Assembly (NCBI GenBank): GCA_965112735.1
Contig: OZ218958.1
Location: 372,001-436,000, forward strand
From: Phaeosaccion multiseriatum
Taxonomy: Eukaryota > Ochrophyta, other classes
Direction: 5' to 3'
Length of the DNA stretch: 64,000 bases
This document shows, piece by piece, positions 36,125 through 49,066 of the stretch. Within the stretch, counting starts at the first letter, position 1, and every line of letters begins with the position of its first letter. Below the pieces are notes generated by a model that worked only from the letters and a program-made list of their open reading frames with translations, did not search any database and was not told the DNA's origin. The position numbers and the translations under genes are program-made.

Positions 36125-36989
36125 CTAAGCCCTTGCCGTTGTGGAGCGCACAAGGGCATCGGTGAAGAAGATGGTGACGGCGACGGGCAGCCCCACCGCC
36201 ACAATGTTCTTGTACATACCGCGCATGATGAAAGACGCTCCCTCGTCCTGCCACAGCTTGCTCACTGGGAGACACAAACAACAGCGCACACACACAGCAC
36301 ATATGCATATTCAGCCCACATACGCCACGAGAGAGGCGCATAGCATACAGAGGTATGGAGGCACAAAGGGGGGGAAGGGGGGGGGGGGGTGTAAACACTG
36401 AGAAGGCACTCTTGTCATCCTACTCCTTGCCTTCTCTTTCGGGGGGGGTCAAGCCAAGGCTGCCTTGCCACCACAAAATGCCATTCTGAGACCCCACCCA
36501 CCACGGCCATCACCACCAGCCAGCAGCAGCAGCAGCAGCAGCAGCGATGGAAGAGGAGCTAATTTGTGCTGCACAAACACATTTGAACCGCGGCTTGATC
36601 AACAACCACGGCAACACGACAAAGTGCCCGAGCAAGAGGGCGACACGAGCGTGCACACACGCAGACACACACACGCACGCACGTACAGAGAGACACACAC
36701 AGAGCGACACACACAGACACACTCGCGCGCTGCCCCCCTCCCCCTTCCTTCAATCTCACCAGTGCTGCTGAGAGAAAGGTCCGTCTTAAACATCTCGTTT
36801 CGGATCACGTCCAAAGGGTTGGTCAGGGCCGCGCCTGCGATGCCTGAGGACCAGAACACAGACAGAGACACAAGGATGCAGGGGGGGGGGGGGGCATTAA
36901 GCCAATCATGTGCACCTAAGGAGAGAGTACAAGTGGCAGGATGTCGCGGGGTTTGCGTGTACAAGGAGTGGCACGCAGCAAGCGATGCA

Positions 36990-37034
<45 letters not shown>

Positions 37035-38853
37035 AGCACGGTGCTCACCTGCCGCGCTGGACTTTTGCGCAGACCTCAGCAGCACGGAGAGGCGGTCGTT
37101 CTCCTCCGCAGGGGGCAGGTACCGCTCCATGTACTCCTTCACCGCCACCTGCAGCAGCAGGTGATGGGCACACGCGCACACACACACGACACACACATAC
37201 GCCGGCGGTAGGCACAGTAGGAAGGAACAGCAGGAATGGCAGCATAAGGGGCGATGCTCACTGGTGGGGAGTAGAGGCGGAGTGCACGGGGCACGGCTGG
37301 AGCGGAGGAGGTGGCCCGCCTCAAAGGAAGCGATCGCAGGGCACACAATCGCGTCGGTCCATCCCGTGCGTGTAGCGCACACGCTTGACTCTCCTTAAGA
37401 CCAACCCGAGACAAAAAACCAAGCATCCGCAGCATGGGCAGAAAGGAGGTACCACCCCTTCTGTGGGAAGTCCTCTTCGTCACTCCATGCCTCGCTCCTG
37501 CCTCCCCGCCCGCCCTCCCATCTCTCGCCCAACGCACGCACCGCCACGCAGTACTTGGGCACAGTCTTCATGACTCCAGCGCTGGTCCCGTGCCATAGAC
37601 CTGACCAGCCGCTGCGGCGGTAGATGGCTCGCGCGGCCTCCACCGCGTTGGAGTACTCGCTCTTGGGGTCCTGGATAGTTATGCTGTACCCAACCACAAC
37701 CAGACCGGCAAGCAAGCGAGTTCCACACGCACCCAGTACGCACACACCGCAGGGGACAGAGAGCGAGACAGCGCGGTGACGTGCAGTATGTGGGGGTGGT
37801 AGTGGAAAATGTCAGTGTGTGCGGGAGCGAGGCCATACGGACGGGTTAGCGGCTGTCGGAGACTTTGGTGGACATGGGGGACGGCTGTGGGGGGGGGGCT
37901 TGACGAGTACGCACACGATCACACATGCACACACACACACGCACACGCACACGCAGAGTTCCTCTTGCTCGCAACCACTGCACAACCATCGGCCCACCCA
38001 CACGCACACACACACACGCGCACCTGGAGCGAATGATCGGCTGATTGACAAGCTGAACGATTGTGCTCGTGACAAGAGGGGGAAAAGCCATGAGCGCCGC
38101 CTCGTTCTTCACGCCTTTCCTCTGCAGCACACACACGCGCAGGACACAGGTTCGAAGAGAGGAAAGGGAGGGGAGTGGGCGTGAGACAAAAAGCGAGGGT
38201 CGATGAGGGCAGCGAGCCGGCACCTTCTTGTGCCCCCTGTGTACCACACCATCCTGTCTGTGCCGAGGCGTTTCAATGCACTCGCTGGGGTGGCGAGCTC
38301 GGCCAAAGGTAAACATTCGTTTCACGGCGACCCTCAGCACACTGGCACACACACTCACCTCCATAAAAACCTTCCCCCTCTCCGAGCCGTAGAAGATGAA
38401 GGCTCTGGCCCAGGTCATACCGAATATCACGGCCCCCATGCCCTTATAAGGAGGCTTTACGGCCTCAATGTACTGTGGACACAGCAACAGAGGAGCGGAA
38501 AGTTGAGAGAAAGCCCGTCTAGTTGAGAGGCCATTGAGAACAACCCCTACACCCACCTTTGTCAAGACTCCCCCTTTCAGGCCCTTGTCGAAACCAGACT
38601 GGCCAATGGCGGAAGCTTTCCACAAGGGAAAGTTGATGACAGCCGCAAGAGCTGCAGCCGTCAGGTGACAGAGAGGGAAATCCCCCTTGGCCTGCACAAC
38701 GCCTTGCTTCCTGCTGCCGCTGCTGCTGCCGCTGCTGCTGCCGCTGCTGCTGCTGCTGCTGCTATTGCTCACGGCAATCGGGGAAGCAGCAGCAGCAACA
38801 CCCGAGACCATCGGGGCCGCATCAGCCGCGGACTTGGTTCCCCCCTCCTCCAT
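36125..38853 (-). CDS. Mitochondrial carrier family (SLC25-like) protein
   Basis: Solute carrier of the inner mitochondrial membrane type; substrate unknown. Seven exons join in phase: 38853-38557, 38472-38359, 38121-38024, 37683-37542, 37148-37049, 36843-36760, 36264-36125 (324 residues, family-typical length). An N-terminal Ser-rich extension of about 45 residues is encoded partly by a CTG array. Helix signatures: NFPLWKASAIG (repeat 1), NQPIIRSS (repeat 2), NPLDVIRNEM (repeat 3). Only the third keeps the full P-x-[DE]-x-x-[KR] motif. GLWHGTSAGVMKTVPKY and FIMRGMYKNIVAVGLPVA fit the family's matrix helices and even-numbered helices. Introns begin with GTGAGTGTGTG-like sequence. It is divergent from FNIP gene 2, with 334 bases between the two starts. 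Confidence 0.88.
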
Positions 38854-39187
38854 TATTGCTCCAAGATTCTCTATACGTTCTCCCTTCTCGCTGCTCTCTC
38901 CACCGCCGCGACTACTCTTGGCAAAGAGTCAGGCAGCCATGCTGCCGGCCAGCTGCTTCGAAGTACAAAGCAAGAGAGAGAGAGAAAGTGGTTTCCGAGT
39001 GGACCCTTTTGTAAACACGTACCACCAAAGCCTTCGTTCCTCTATACAAGCGACCCAGTCTGTGTGCAGTTCCGAGTTCCTTCGCTGTGCAGAAAACGAG
39101 AGGTGATTGGCGGGAGGCCGGAGAGCTCAGGAGGGGAGACGGAGAGGAACTTCAAGGAGGGGGGGAGAGAAAGTAAAGGGGAAAGAG
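38854..39187. promoter_or_regulatory. Shared intergenic region between divergent genes
   Basis: 334 bases between the carrier start (minus) and FNIP gene 2 (plus), so any promoters must lie here or overlap the genes. No clear TATA box was recognised. Confidence 0.4.
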
Positions 39188-41034
39188 ATGGAGGGGGGAA
39201 AGAGACGAGCAGCAGCGCAAAACATTCCCTCTTCTAGTGCTTCCATGAGGCACTCAGGGGGGGGCGCTACTGAGGTAGCAGACTGGGATGGAGTGAAGGT
39301 GCTGACCCTCATTGTTGCAAACGTGGGTTCCGTCAAGAGTCTGTGGGGCTTGTGCAGAGAGGTGGATGCAGTCGTGGGGAGGCGACTCCGTCTAAACTGC
39401 CGTATGCCTAAAGCGGTTCAGCAGAGAATACTGAAGATGCTCGAGCACCAGCAGCGGCTTGAGCTTGAGCCATCTGGGGGAGGAGGAGCATCCTCTGCTG
39501 CTGGGGATGGACAAAGACCACGCGTCCAGGAGGCGCGGCGGCGGGCCCAGCAGTGTGGAGAGGGAGGAGGGGAGGTTCCCAGCAAAAGGCATTTTCGGGT
39601 CAGCGCTGTCACACTGGGTGGCAACAAGTATTCCTATCGTCCTTGTGGTGATGATTTACGGGCGGACATTGCCCTTGTCCTTGAAGGGCTGAGAGTGCTC
39701 CCTCCCTCGGTGAAGCACGTTCGCTTGGGAGATGGTTTCAGCTGTCGTGACCTGCGTCTTCCTGACGGGCTGGAGAGTGTACATTTTGGACAAGAGTTTT
39801 CCGGAGATGTCAAGCTTCCGCACACCTTGAGGGAGTTGAGCTTTGATCCTCAGCAGCCCGTATACAATCGTCCTTTGGACCTCCCCCCATCGCTGCGAAA
39901 GATCACGCTTGGGCGCTGCTTTAGCCATGACGTGACTCTTCCCAGCTCTCTGGAAGAGCTAAAGTTCGGCTGGCGGTCTTCCTTCAATCATCCGTTAACC
40001 CTGCCTGCCTCTCTTCGGACTCTGCACCTGGGAGAGAAATACAGTCTGCCCCTATCGGATCTGCCGGACGGGCTGACGGAGCTGAAATTTTCCGAGTTGT
40101 CGAGCTTTAATCATCCGTTGATCCTGCCTGCTTCTCTTCGGACTCTGCACCTGGGACTGTACTACGGGCTTTCCCTATCGGATCTGCCGGACGGGCTGAA
40201 GGAGCTGACCTTTCCCACTGACTCGTGGTTTAATCATCCGTTGATCCTTCCTCCCTCTCTTCGGACTCTGCAGCTGGGGAGGGATTTCGCGCAGCCTTTG
40301 TCGCGACTCCGGGATGGACTTGTGGAGCTCAAGTTCAGCTATTCGTCTTCCTTCAACCATCCGTTAACCCTGCCTGCCTCTCTTCGGACTCTGCACCTGG
40401 GAGAGAACTACACGCTGCCCCTATCGGATCTGCCGGACGGGCTGACGGAGCTGAAATTTCGCGCTTTGTCAAGCTTTAATCATCCGCTGGTGATCCTTCC
40501 TTCCTCTCTTCGGACTCTGGAGCTGGGGAGGGATTTCACGCAGCCGTTGTCGCGACTCCGGGATGGACTTGTGGAGCTCAAGTTCGGCTATGTGTCTTCC
40601 TTCAATCATCCGTTAACCCTGCCTCCCTCTCTTCGGACTCTGCACCTGGGACGGCACTACACGCTGCCCCTATCGGATCTGCCGGACGGGCTCAAGGAGC
40701 TGGTATTTTCCGTTTACTCGAGGTTCAATCATGCGTTATCCCTGCCTGCCTCTCTTCGGACTCTGCACCTGGGAGTGTACTACACACTGCCCCTATCGGA
40801 TCTGCCGGACGGGCTGACGGAGCTGAAATTTCGCGCCTTCTCCAAGTTTAATCATCCGTTGATCCTACCTGCCTCTCTTCGGACTCTGCAGCTGGGGTGG
40901 ATGTACACGCAGCCGCTAGCACATCTACCTGCTGGTCTGGAGCAACTCGTGGTTGGCAACGATGACCAGCTCCCCGCTCAGCTGCCAAGAGGCCTTGAGG
41001 TGGAGTACTACACGGAGGAGAGTGAGATTGATAT

Positions 41035-41076
<42 letters not shown>

Positions 41077-41128
41077 GGAGGAGGGGGAGGAGGAGGAGGA
41101 GGAGGAGGAGGAGGAGGAGTGTTCTTAA
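39188..41128 (+). CDS. FNIP-repeat protein 2
   Basis: Single-exon frame of 646 residues from ATG 39188 (ATG 39245 is an alternative). The N-terminal helical region (VKSLWGLCREVDAVVGRRLR, AVQQRILKMLEHQQRLELE) parallels FNIP gene 1. Then an array of about nine units of the type SFNHPLTLPASLRTLHLG alternating with LPLSDLPDGLTELKF, the FNIP pattern FNxPL-x-LPxSLxxLxLG. The C-terminus is a long Asp then Glu run from a GAT/GAG microsatellite, ending EECS. The acidic tail is shared in character with gene 1. No signal peptide or membrane segment. Likely an intracellular interaction solenoid; function unknown. Confidence 0.88.
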
Positions 41129-41152
41129 GGCGACGCGGACACACTGAAGATA

Positions 41153-41551
41153 ATGAAGGAGGACGGCGGGAGGGAGGGGGAAGAGTATAAGGCCGAAGCG
41201 GATACGGTGATATTACATGACGGACGAGTTGAGGAGACGAGGTGTGTCCAGGTTGATTACGGTGACTGCAAGGACCGGCTGGTCGCACAGTTTGGACCGG
41301 CGCTTCGGAGAGATTGTGGCAAGCATGCACCTTCCGATCTGGAGAGCACTGCCCTGCAGCTGTGGGTGCAGAGGTCGGATCCGTCCATAGCCGCCGCTCT
41401 TAAGGTGTTCCGTCTAGAGAAGGACGAGACCGACTTCAAGGACACTCTCCGGCGGCTGGCCAGGGTGACGCTGGAGCAGCTGCAGGCCCCCTCCTTCTCC
41501 TCTTCCTCCCCGCGGGGAGTGCCGCTTTCAGGAGGAGGAGGAGCGGCATAA
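41153..41551 (+). CDS. Small hypothetical protein
   Basis: 132-codon ATG frame starting 24 nt after FNIP gene 2 stops. The middle looks like a folded helical protein (LESTALQLWVQRSDPSIAAA, ALKVFRLEKDETDFKDTLRR, LARVTLEQLQ). After this the sequence becomes Ser/Gly-rich; another frame continues as EEERHKQATKMRMRREEGG and KSLFQTLVAER, so the gene may be longer with a shift near 41530. No family recognised. The close spacing suggests a shared transcript or a separate promoter inside FNIP gene 2. Confidence 0.45.
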   Translation: MKEDGGREGEEYKAEADTVILHDGRVEETRCVQVDYGDCKDRLVAQFGPALRRDCGKHAPSDLESTALQLWVQRSDPSIAAALKVFRLEKDETDFKDTLRRLARVTLEQLQAPSFSSSSPRGVPLSGGGGAA

Positions 41552-42108
41552 GCAGGCTACGAAGATGAGGATGAGGAGGGAGGAGGGAGGGGAGGAGGGA
41601 GGCACAGCACGATGCGTGGACATGACGTCTGCGGCCCGGAAGAGCTTGTTCCAGACGCTCGTGGCGGAGCGGACTGGGTGAAGAAAGCCATTGTGCCCTC
41701 TCCGGCGGCGGGGGCGGCTCTGCTGGCCCATGTTCGACGCTCGCGACTCGAGGGTCATGGATGCGCTGCACAGCTGCGAGGAGAGCGCGGACATGGAGGC
41801 AGTTGGTGGTGGACCTGCACACTGTGCTGGGGGCCGTGCAGCAGTAGCTCTGTAGGTCAGAGGAGAGGTGGGCACTGTAACCTCTGGTCGGCCCCTGACA
41901 AGGTTCTGAGACAGGCCAGCCCAGAACCTGCTCTCCGGACCGTTTGTACCTAGCTACAGTAGGGGTGACTGAGGGAGTGACGGACTGATGCCCAGCCCTG
42001 CTGAGTGCCCATCGTGTGTGTTTGGCTGGGACCGCAAAATGGCGTACGTGTCATGTACATTTTATAATGGAGAGTTCAGACTTCTTTCGCGCGCGCCAAC
42101 CTACTAGC

Positions 42109-45100
42109 CTACTTCCCTTCACGGCACGTCGGACAAAACCAATCCCCCTCAGGTACCTCAGTGAGAGGAGGCGTCAGACACCCGAGGTGATACTCTCCAC
42201 CACACGCGTCAGTATCACATAGCAGCATGTGTGACGCTCCTCTGTGACGTCCTGCCTGTACACCACACACATTGTCCCTCCACTCATCTTCTTGCCGATG
42301 CGCAAATCTCTGTAACTCACTGGCGCCCCTGTCGACCGGCCCCGGGACGATCTCGTGCTGACCATAACTCCCAGCTTGCGCTGATGAGGCAGGCGTGCTT
42401 TCTTCATCTCCTTCGTCTTCACTGTCCTCGTCCCCTTCTGATGCGACCTCCTCCTCCTCATCTGCTTGGCGTAAGCCTCGATTTTGCCTGTCGACATTCT
42501 CTTTGCTTGAGTCATTGACAATACCGACGATGCTGTCATGCACCTCCTCCGTGATGGTGAAGCGCATCAAGCGCCTTGTCAAAAGTGACTGCATGCTCGG
42601 GCTGGTGGTGGCGACATCAGCGGGGACTGACAAAGCGCTGGGGCCCTTCCCTCCCTTCTTCTTGCCCCTCTTTTCTTGCTTTCCCTTCGTCCCAACAGAG
42701 AAGCCTTCGTACAGGTAGGCCGCGTTGCCGAACGAAGTCAGCGCACCGTGAATCGCCTCCACGTTCACGCTTGCATCATGGGTGTAGGTGTATACCACGT
42801 CACCGGAGCCACGCTTTGCTTCATCCCCACCAGCGCTGCCCTTGACAAAATGTCGCACACCCGGGTGTGAAGGCTCTGCTGTCTTTCCCATCTTCACTGT
42901 CTTTCCAGCTCCTTTGTACGCTTCACGTCTTCTCTTAGCTGGACCACAAAGAAGACCTCATTGCCCGAGCCATTCACCGCCTTCATGTAGACCACATCTC
43001 CCTCTCTGTGCACTTGATCTGGGTGGCCGTGCTGCTCTGCCCCCCGCCCCCCCACCCCTGAAACTGCTAAAACCTGGCTCATAGCTACCCGGACGTGTCA
43101 TCACCCCGACTCTCAATCTTGTCGTACGCGATTGACAGAGGAAGAGAACCAACTTGGGCCTTTCCCTTGTCTGTGACCCGCGTTACGCATCATGGCCTCA
43201 TGATTCGAGCCGCCTGACGAAGTATACGCAGCTCCCGCTCTCGCGTCGCTTGCTCCGCTGGAGACAGAGAGCGTGCGTGAACTTTCCTTCTCATGTATAG
43301 ACGGGGGCAGCGACACGCCTGCTGAAATTGAGAGAGTGGTGGTGGTGGCCGCCGAACTTTTGCTGGCCGCTGGACCTGCCGTCGGTGTTGTAGACATACA
43401 TCCCTTGCCACCACCCCATCGCTTCGCCTCCTCAAGGCCGGCAATCTGTCGCCGTCGAAGCACTTGGAGCACATCTGGAACGTTGGCTGGTGTTCCCCCC
43501 ACCCCCATTGCGGTACTGCGTGAAGCTGGTCTCCACATTCAAGGTGAGCAATGCCTTGGCCATAACCTTGTCGGTCACACGTGCAGGCACTCCCTGCAGG
43601 ACAAGAGAGACCCACAGTGGCCGGTGTAGGAGGAGGGGGAGATGGGGGAAATGTCAGCGCAAGCAGAGAATTGGGGCGGAGGAAGGTAGGGAAGATAAAA
43701 AAATAGCAAGGCAGACAGGCAGTGGGCTCTTCCCCTCCGTCGTGTCGTGGCACTTGTGACTCACCTCCTCCCTCAGCCTCTTCATCAGCTTCGAAAAGGC
43801 GACTACGGCGCACTTGATTCTCTTCCTTAGCGAAGGCGAGATGACGCCCTCGGGCCCCTGAACGGATGCGAGCGACTTCCCGGTCCGCTCTGCGGCGTCC
43901 TCTGCCAGCTTTTCGACGTGGAGGTGCACAGAGGCCATCTTGGCTGCAGACTCGGTCAATGACTTGGCATTTCTGTGCATGTCCACGCCGTCAACAGCGC
44001 AGGAAGGGAGGAGCTGGTACGCCTCGGCCAGGCGCCAGAGCATTGGAAGAAGGCGCTCCGCTAGAGGGTACATGTCCGTAAGAAGCCGGAGACACTGAGT
44101 GCCACTGTCTGAGAATAGGAAGCTCTTCCCACCAAGGAAGCAGCCCCCGGTAGGTTTGAAGAGAGTGACCATTTTGGCCGTGCCGCTCCCAGTGCTCTTC
44201 TCTTGCCCGCTTTGTCGTTGCCGATGCCGCCTGCCACTACACGTACAGTCCATTGCTTTGTGGCAGCACTCTGCCACAACATCTTGACGGAGTGGTCGCC
44301 TTGATCAACCACATACATGACGTGTCTCGCATTCGCATCTTCGGACACCTCAGTCGGTGCTGCATGCAATCCACAGGGCGCCTCGCCAACGCTCTCCGTT
44401 GCGAGCCATAGATGCCCTCCACCCTCTCCCGCCCCCCCCCTCCCCCCCCTGGACTCTCCTCCAGCTCTGCTCCTCGTGCGATGCTCATTCCGCGCTTCGA
44501 CCGTATTTGCAGAATCTTCCTCCTCCTCCTCCTCCACTCTCCGCCCTCTGCCCCCCTCCCCCCCCCTCCTCCTCTTCCTCCTTCTCCTCTTCTCTCCCCT
44601 CCTTTTCTTCGTCTTGTCGGGAAGATCTGTCCAACACGAAGAAGGACCTATCCACGAGTACTGCAATGCAAGAAGCCGAAAGAGCAGTCACACCTGCCGG
44701 CTTTCCGTGAAGCGAGGCGACCAGGGTGCAAAGGGCACAAGTGGGGTCGCGCGCCCGAAAGGAGAGCTGAACGAGCCCCCCCTTACCCCCCGGCAGCCGC
44801 TGAGACACGAAAAGATCATAGTCCTTGTCCGAGCCCAAGCCAACACACACCGCAATGGGATTCCGAAGCGGCATCAAGTGCTCAACGACCTTCCCTGGGG
44901 CGTCACCTAGACTTTGCTGCACGTCTTGAGCTCTACGGCTTTCTTCTTCCTCCTTGGCACACCCGCCCCACCTTCCACATTGCTTGTCAATCCCATCCCG
45001 ACCCTCGTCAAAATCGCGCTTCTCGTGAGACCCTGTCAATGACTCCTTGACGTGAACAACGTACAACTTGTTGTCTCTGCTGCTGCAAATATACACACAG

Positions 45101-45532
45101 TCGCCTACTACTGCCACTCCGCCGGTATCCTTGAGGCGAGCATCTCGCAGGACAACTGTGCATCTGTACTTTGACCATCAACAGAATGCAGAGAATAGAG
45201 TCCACGAGAAACACCATTCCCGGCCCCGTGTGGTACCCAAGTCCCATGGGCTTGCGAAACAAGTCTTTGCTGTTTTCTCGCAACCAGCGGTCCCACTCTG
45301 GACCGATGGTGCTGACAATCGGCGCACACTTGGACCGTCGCTCTTCTTCGGACAGCAGTGATGTCGTTGCCGCATGCGTGATGAGGGCCAGCGCTGTCTC
45401 GATGGAGAACTTGTTCTGGTTCTTCACAGCCTCAAAGAGAGCGGGATAGCAGCAAGAGGGGGGCCCGTTGGTGGTACACGAGCAAGGTGTGGGCATCTGT
45501 GACCGCATCTTTATCCGCACGATTGATTCCAC
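42109..45532 (-). CDS. PHD-finger protein with NHL-like propeller segments (multi-exon, approximate)
   Basis: Minus-strand coding blocks, in order: [20 protein letters not shown]-like helical start (45.5-45.2 kb); propeller-like [20 protein letters not shown] and [20 protein letters not shown] (45.15-44.7 kb); [19 protein letters not shown] (44.3 kb), the usual NHL look; a helical region ([20 protein letters not shown], 44.1-43.8 kb); [19 protein letters not shown] (43.5 kb); two GDVVYxK/YTY segments (43.0, 42.8 kb); and a C-terminal PHD finger, [19 protein letters not shown] and GDWFCPTC, stop at 42109-42111. Frames change between blocks; some are introns, some perhaps indels. A PHD reader suggests chromatin binding. 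Exon borders were not all resolved. Confidence 0.6.
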
Positions 45533-46020
45533 GATTCGAGCGAATTATTGGAAATGTGTATCACCGGCCCCTTCACGATCTCATGGACGCCCGCACGCTT
45601 CGAATTATTGGAAATGTGTATCACGGCCTCTAGCAGCGGCACCCGGTGACTCAACACGACCGCACCACTCCTATATACTCCTATACGATGAGGTGCCCGG
45701 CGGTCCGGCTGCTGATAAGCAGTATCTTCTCTCTCATTGAGGTGACTGGAGCGTCGGTTTGTTCTTTTTAATGTGCTTGCCTTGGTGCCGAATCTCACTT
45801 TATGCCCTCACACACCGGCTGAGCTTGCTTGCTGCCTGCTGTAGCTTAGTCCTGCTTGCGACTGCTGGCTGCCCGCCTACGTGAGCGAAGGAACAGCAGG
45901 CTGGCTGGCAGCGTGAGGCATTCCTTTTTAATGGAGAGATAAATGGCAGGCCCAATCTTACTCCCACGCCCTTCCGCACACTTGCCTGCCTGCTGCTCCG
46001 GGACCTCTTCAGCTCGCGTC
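45533..46020. other. Intergenic with a direct repeat, no gene seen
   Basis: TTCGAATTATTGGAAATGTG occurs at about 45535 (first bases variant) and again at 45599, 63-64 bases apart, between the two divergently oriented genes. Confidence 0.55.
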
Positions 46021-46057
46021 CGCCGTTGGTGTACAACGGCTTCTCCCTGGAGCAGCA

Positions 46058-49000
46058 GTGGACTGTGAGGCCCTGTGCTTGGACATCAACCCCAACGAGC
46101 CGTGCTTTGAGGATGATTCTTGCGCTGGTGGCGGTGAGTTGCAGGGTTTATTGAAGACGATGAACTACTCAGTCGATGTGTATACACGCCTTTTTCGATG
46201 TTGCCTGCGCCTGCTGCGATGTATACCTGCGCCTGCCAACCTCCTTGATGTTCCTGCCTCGTGATAATATCGCCCGCCACGGCCGCCTCTTCTCCTTCTC
46301 CTCTTCCTACCCACCAAACGCCTCAGGCCTCGGGTGCAACGCCGCTGGTGTGGACCAGGAGTGCCGCTTCTGCGGTTTCGGCGATTTTGATCCGTGCCCA
46401 GGAGGCGGCTCGACTGTTCCTCCCACGCCTACTCCAGTGGCCGCCGCGCCCACTCAGGTTATTGGCGTGGCTGACTGGTGTCCTCCTCACTCAGTCCGTT
46501 TGTGCTTCCCGTCTCCCTTGCCTTACTTCCTCTCCTCTCTCCTCTCCTCACTCCTCTTGGGTCTCTGAAGGATGCTTAACCCCTCTCCCACTCCCCTGTG
46601 CTCTCCCTATGGCCCCGCCCCGACCCTTGCACCAACGACTGCCGCCCCTACAAAGGTGCCCACCCATGCACGGACCAGCGCTCCAGTCGCCAACGACGAC
46701 AGCTGCCATGAGCGTTGCGTGGCGATCCATGCCGCTAGCACTTGCGTGCTGGACCCGTCGTGCCTCGACTGTGCCAGCGACCATCAAGGGTGTAAGTAGG
46801 ACGCTTGCACCGTGTCCTCCTGTCCTTGTCTCCTCAGCTCCGGCGGAGGAAGAAGCTGCTCACCTGATCCTCCCCCCCCCCCTCCCTCCTGCCAGCCCTT
46901 TACAACACTTCCACCCTCCTCTCTCCTGCTGCTCTCGAATCGCGCCATAGGCCTCGGATGTAACGCTGCTGGTCTGGGCCAGGAGTGCCGCTTCTGCGGT
47001 TTCCAACCTTTCGATCTCTGCCCAGCGGACGACACAACAGTCCCGCCGACGCCTACTCCAGTAACCGTGACCGCCACGACAAGCGCTCCAGTCGCCCCCG
47101 ACGACAGCTGCTATGAGCGTTGCGTGGCGATCCATGCCCCTAGCACTTGCGTGCTGGACCCGTCGTGCCTCGACTGTGCCAGCGACCCTCGCTCTTGTAC
47201 GTAGCTGCATGCATGTAGACTTGTCAACCCTCTCTCTTCTGCCTTGCTCCTATGATATCCTCTCCTCGCTTCATCACCTCAGGCCGAATCTCCTTTCTCC
47301 CTCCTACTCTCCTGCTAACCGTTTACCACACTCCCCCGCTGCTGTTGAATCGCGCCATAGGCATTGGATGCAACGCTGCCGGTCTGGGCCAGGAGTGCCG
47401 CTTCTGCGGTTTCCACCCCTTTGATCCCTGTCCAGCGGACGACACGGCTCCCACAGCTGCCCCGACTGCAGCACCGACAGCTACCCGGACTGCAGCACCG
47501 ACCGCTTCTCCGACTGAAGCACCGACAGCTGCCCCGACTGAAGCACCGACAGCTGCCCGGACTGCAGCACCGACCGCTTCTCCGACTGCCGCACCGACAG
47601 CTGCCTCGACAGCTGCCCCGACTGCGGCACCGAGCGCATCCCCGACTGAAGCACCGACAGCTTCCCCGACTGCTTCCCCGACTGCAGCACCGACCGCCTC
47701 TCCGACAGCTTCCCCGACTGCGGCACCGAGCCCTTCCCCCACTGCAGCACCGAGCGCTTCCCCGATTGCAGCACCGACCGCTTCTCCGACTGCAGCACCG
47801 ACCGCTTCTCCAACTACAGCACCGACCGCTGTCCCGACTGCAGCACCGGCCGCTTCTCCGACTGCAACACCGACAGCTGCCCCGACTGCTGCACCGACCG
47901 CTTCTCCGACTGCAGCACCGACAGCTGTCACGACTGCAGCACCTCACAAGCGTGCCGGCGACGCTTGCGTCGGGGGCAGCGACTTCGGCAGCTTCCGGGC
48001 AGGCTCGTGTGACTCTCAATTATTGTGCATAAACGACGCTTGCACACCCCCGGGCGAAGTCGGCGACACTTGTGAGTTACGGGGGAACATGTTCGGCTTT
48101 GGCCCGGGCACGTGTGACCGCAGTCTGTACTGCGAAAACGACTCTTGCGTGCCGGGTGGCGCTCTCGGCGACGCTTGTAAGGGCAACCCCGTCTTAGGCA
48201 GCACCTGCAACTTCGGCGTCTGCGTTAACGGGGTTTGCAGCCTCCGGGGCCGTATCGGCGACGCTTGTGTTCCTTTCTCCTTCCGAAGCCCCATCGGCCC
48301 GGGCTCATGTGTGCATAAATTATTCTGCATGAACGAGGTGTGCACCCCGCCGGGGGAAATCGGCGACGCTTGTGATCCTGACAGCGGGAGATTCAGCGAG
48401 GGCACGTGTGACTCCAGTCTGTTGTGCGTAAACGGCTCTTGCATCCCCCCGGGCGAAATCGGCGACGCTTGTGAGGTGGATAGCAACACCATCAGCGCGG
48501 GCACGTGTGACTCTCAATTATGGTGCGTGAACGACTCTTGCAACCCACCGGGCGATATCGGCGACGCCTGTGCCTCTGGCATCTTCGGCATCTTCGACAG
48601 CACCTGCAGCTCCGACAACATCTCTACATTATTCTGCGTGAACGGGGTGTGCACCCCCCCGGGCGAAATCGGCGACGCCTGTGCCTCTGGTGTCAAGGAC
48701 AATTATGGTAAGGACAATTTAAGTAGCAGTACCTGCAGCTCCGACAACATCTCTACATTATTCTGCGTGAACGGGGTGTGCACCCCCCCGGGCGAAATCG
48801 GCGACGCCTGTGCCTCTGGTAGTGAAATCTTCAGCACCAGTACCTCTGATTACACCTTTTCTTATAGCTCTTACAGCGGCCCCTTCATCAGCAGCACCTG
48901 CAGCTCCGACAATTTCTCTACAGTATTATGTGTGAACGGGGTGTGCACCCCCCCGGGCGAAATCGGCGATGCTTGCGAGGTTTATAGCACTAGTTCCTCT

Positions 49001-49066
49001 TCTTCGTTTAGCAATACCTGCGAGGAAGGGCTCTCGTGTATGTCCGGCCAGTGCGTGGAACCGTGA
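46058..49066 (+). CDS. Cysteine-rich, Thr/Pro/Ala-rich modular protein, probably extracellular
   Basis: Five exons joined in phase: start unresolved to 46133, 46327-46477, 46571-46791, 46951-47196, 47361-49066. Module A: CxERCVAIHAxSTCVLDPSC, LDCASD. Module B: GCNAAGLGQECRFCGF-x-PFDPCPADD. A and B alternate across exons. Then about 170 residues of APTAAPTASPT repeats form a likely glycosylated stalk. Last come seven to nine repeats of about 40 residues with spacing GDAC-x(n)-CDSQLLCVNDSCxPPGEI, resembling small disulfide-rich domains, and an end at CMSGQCVEP. Disulfide-rich modules and an S/T/P stalk imply secretion or the cell surface; the signal-peptide exon was not found. Module A/B pairs recur in the protein at 53.9-55.5 kb. 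Confidence 0.7.
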
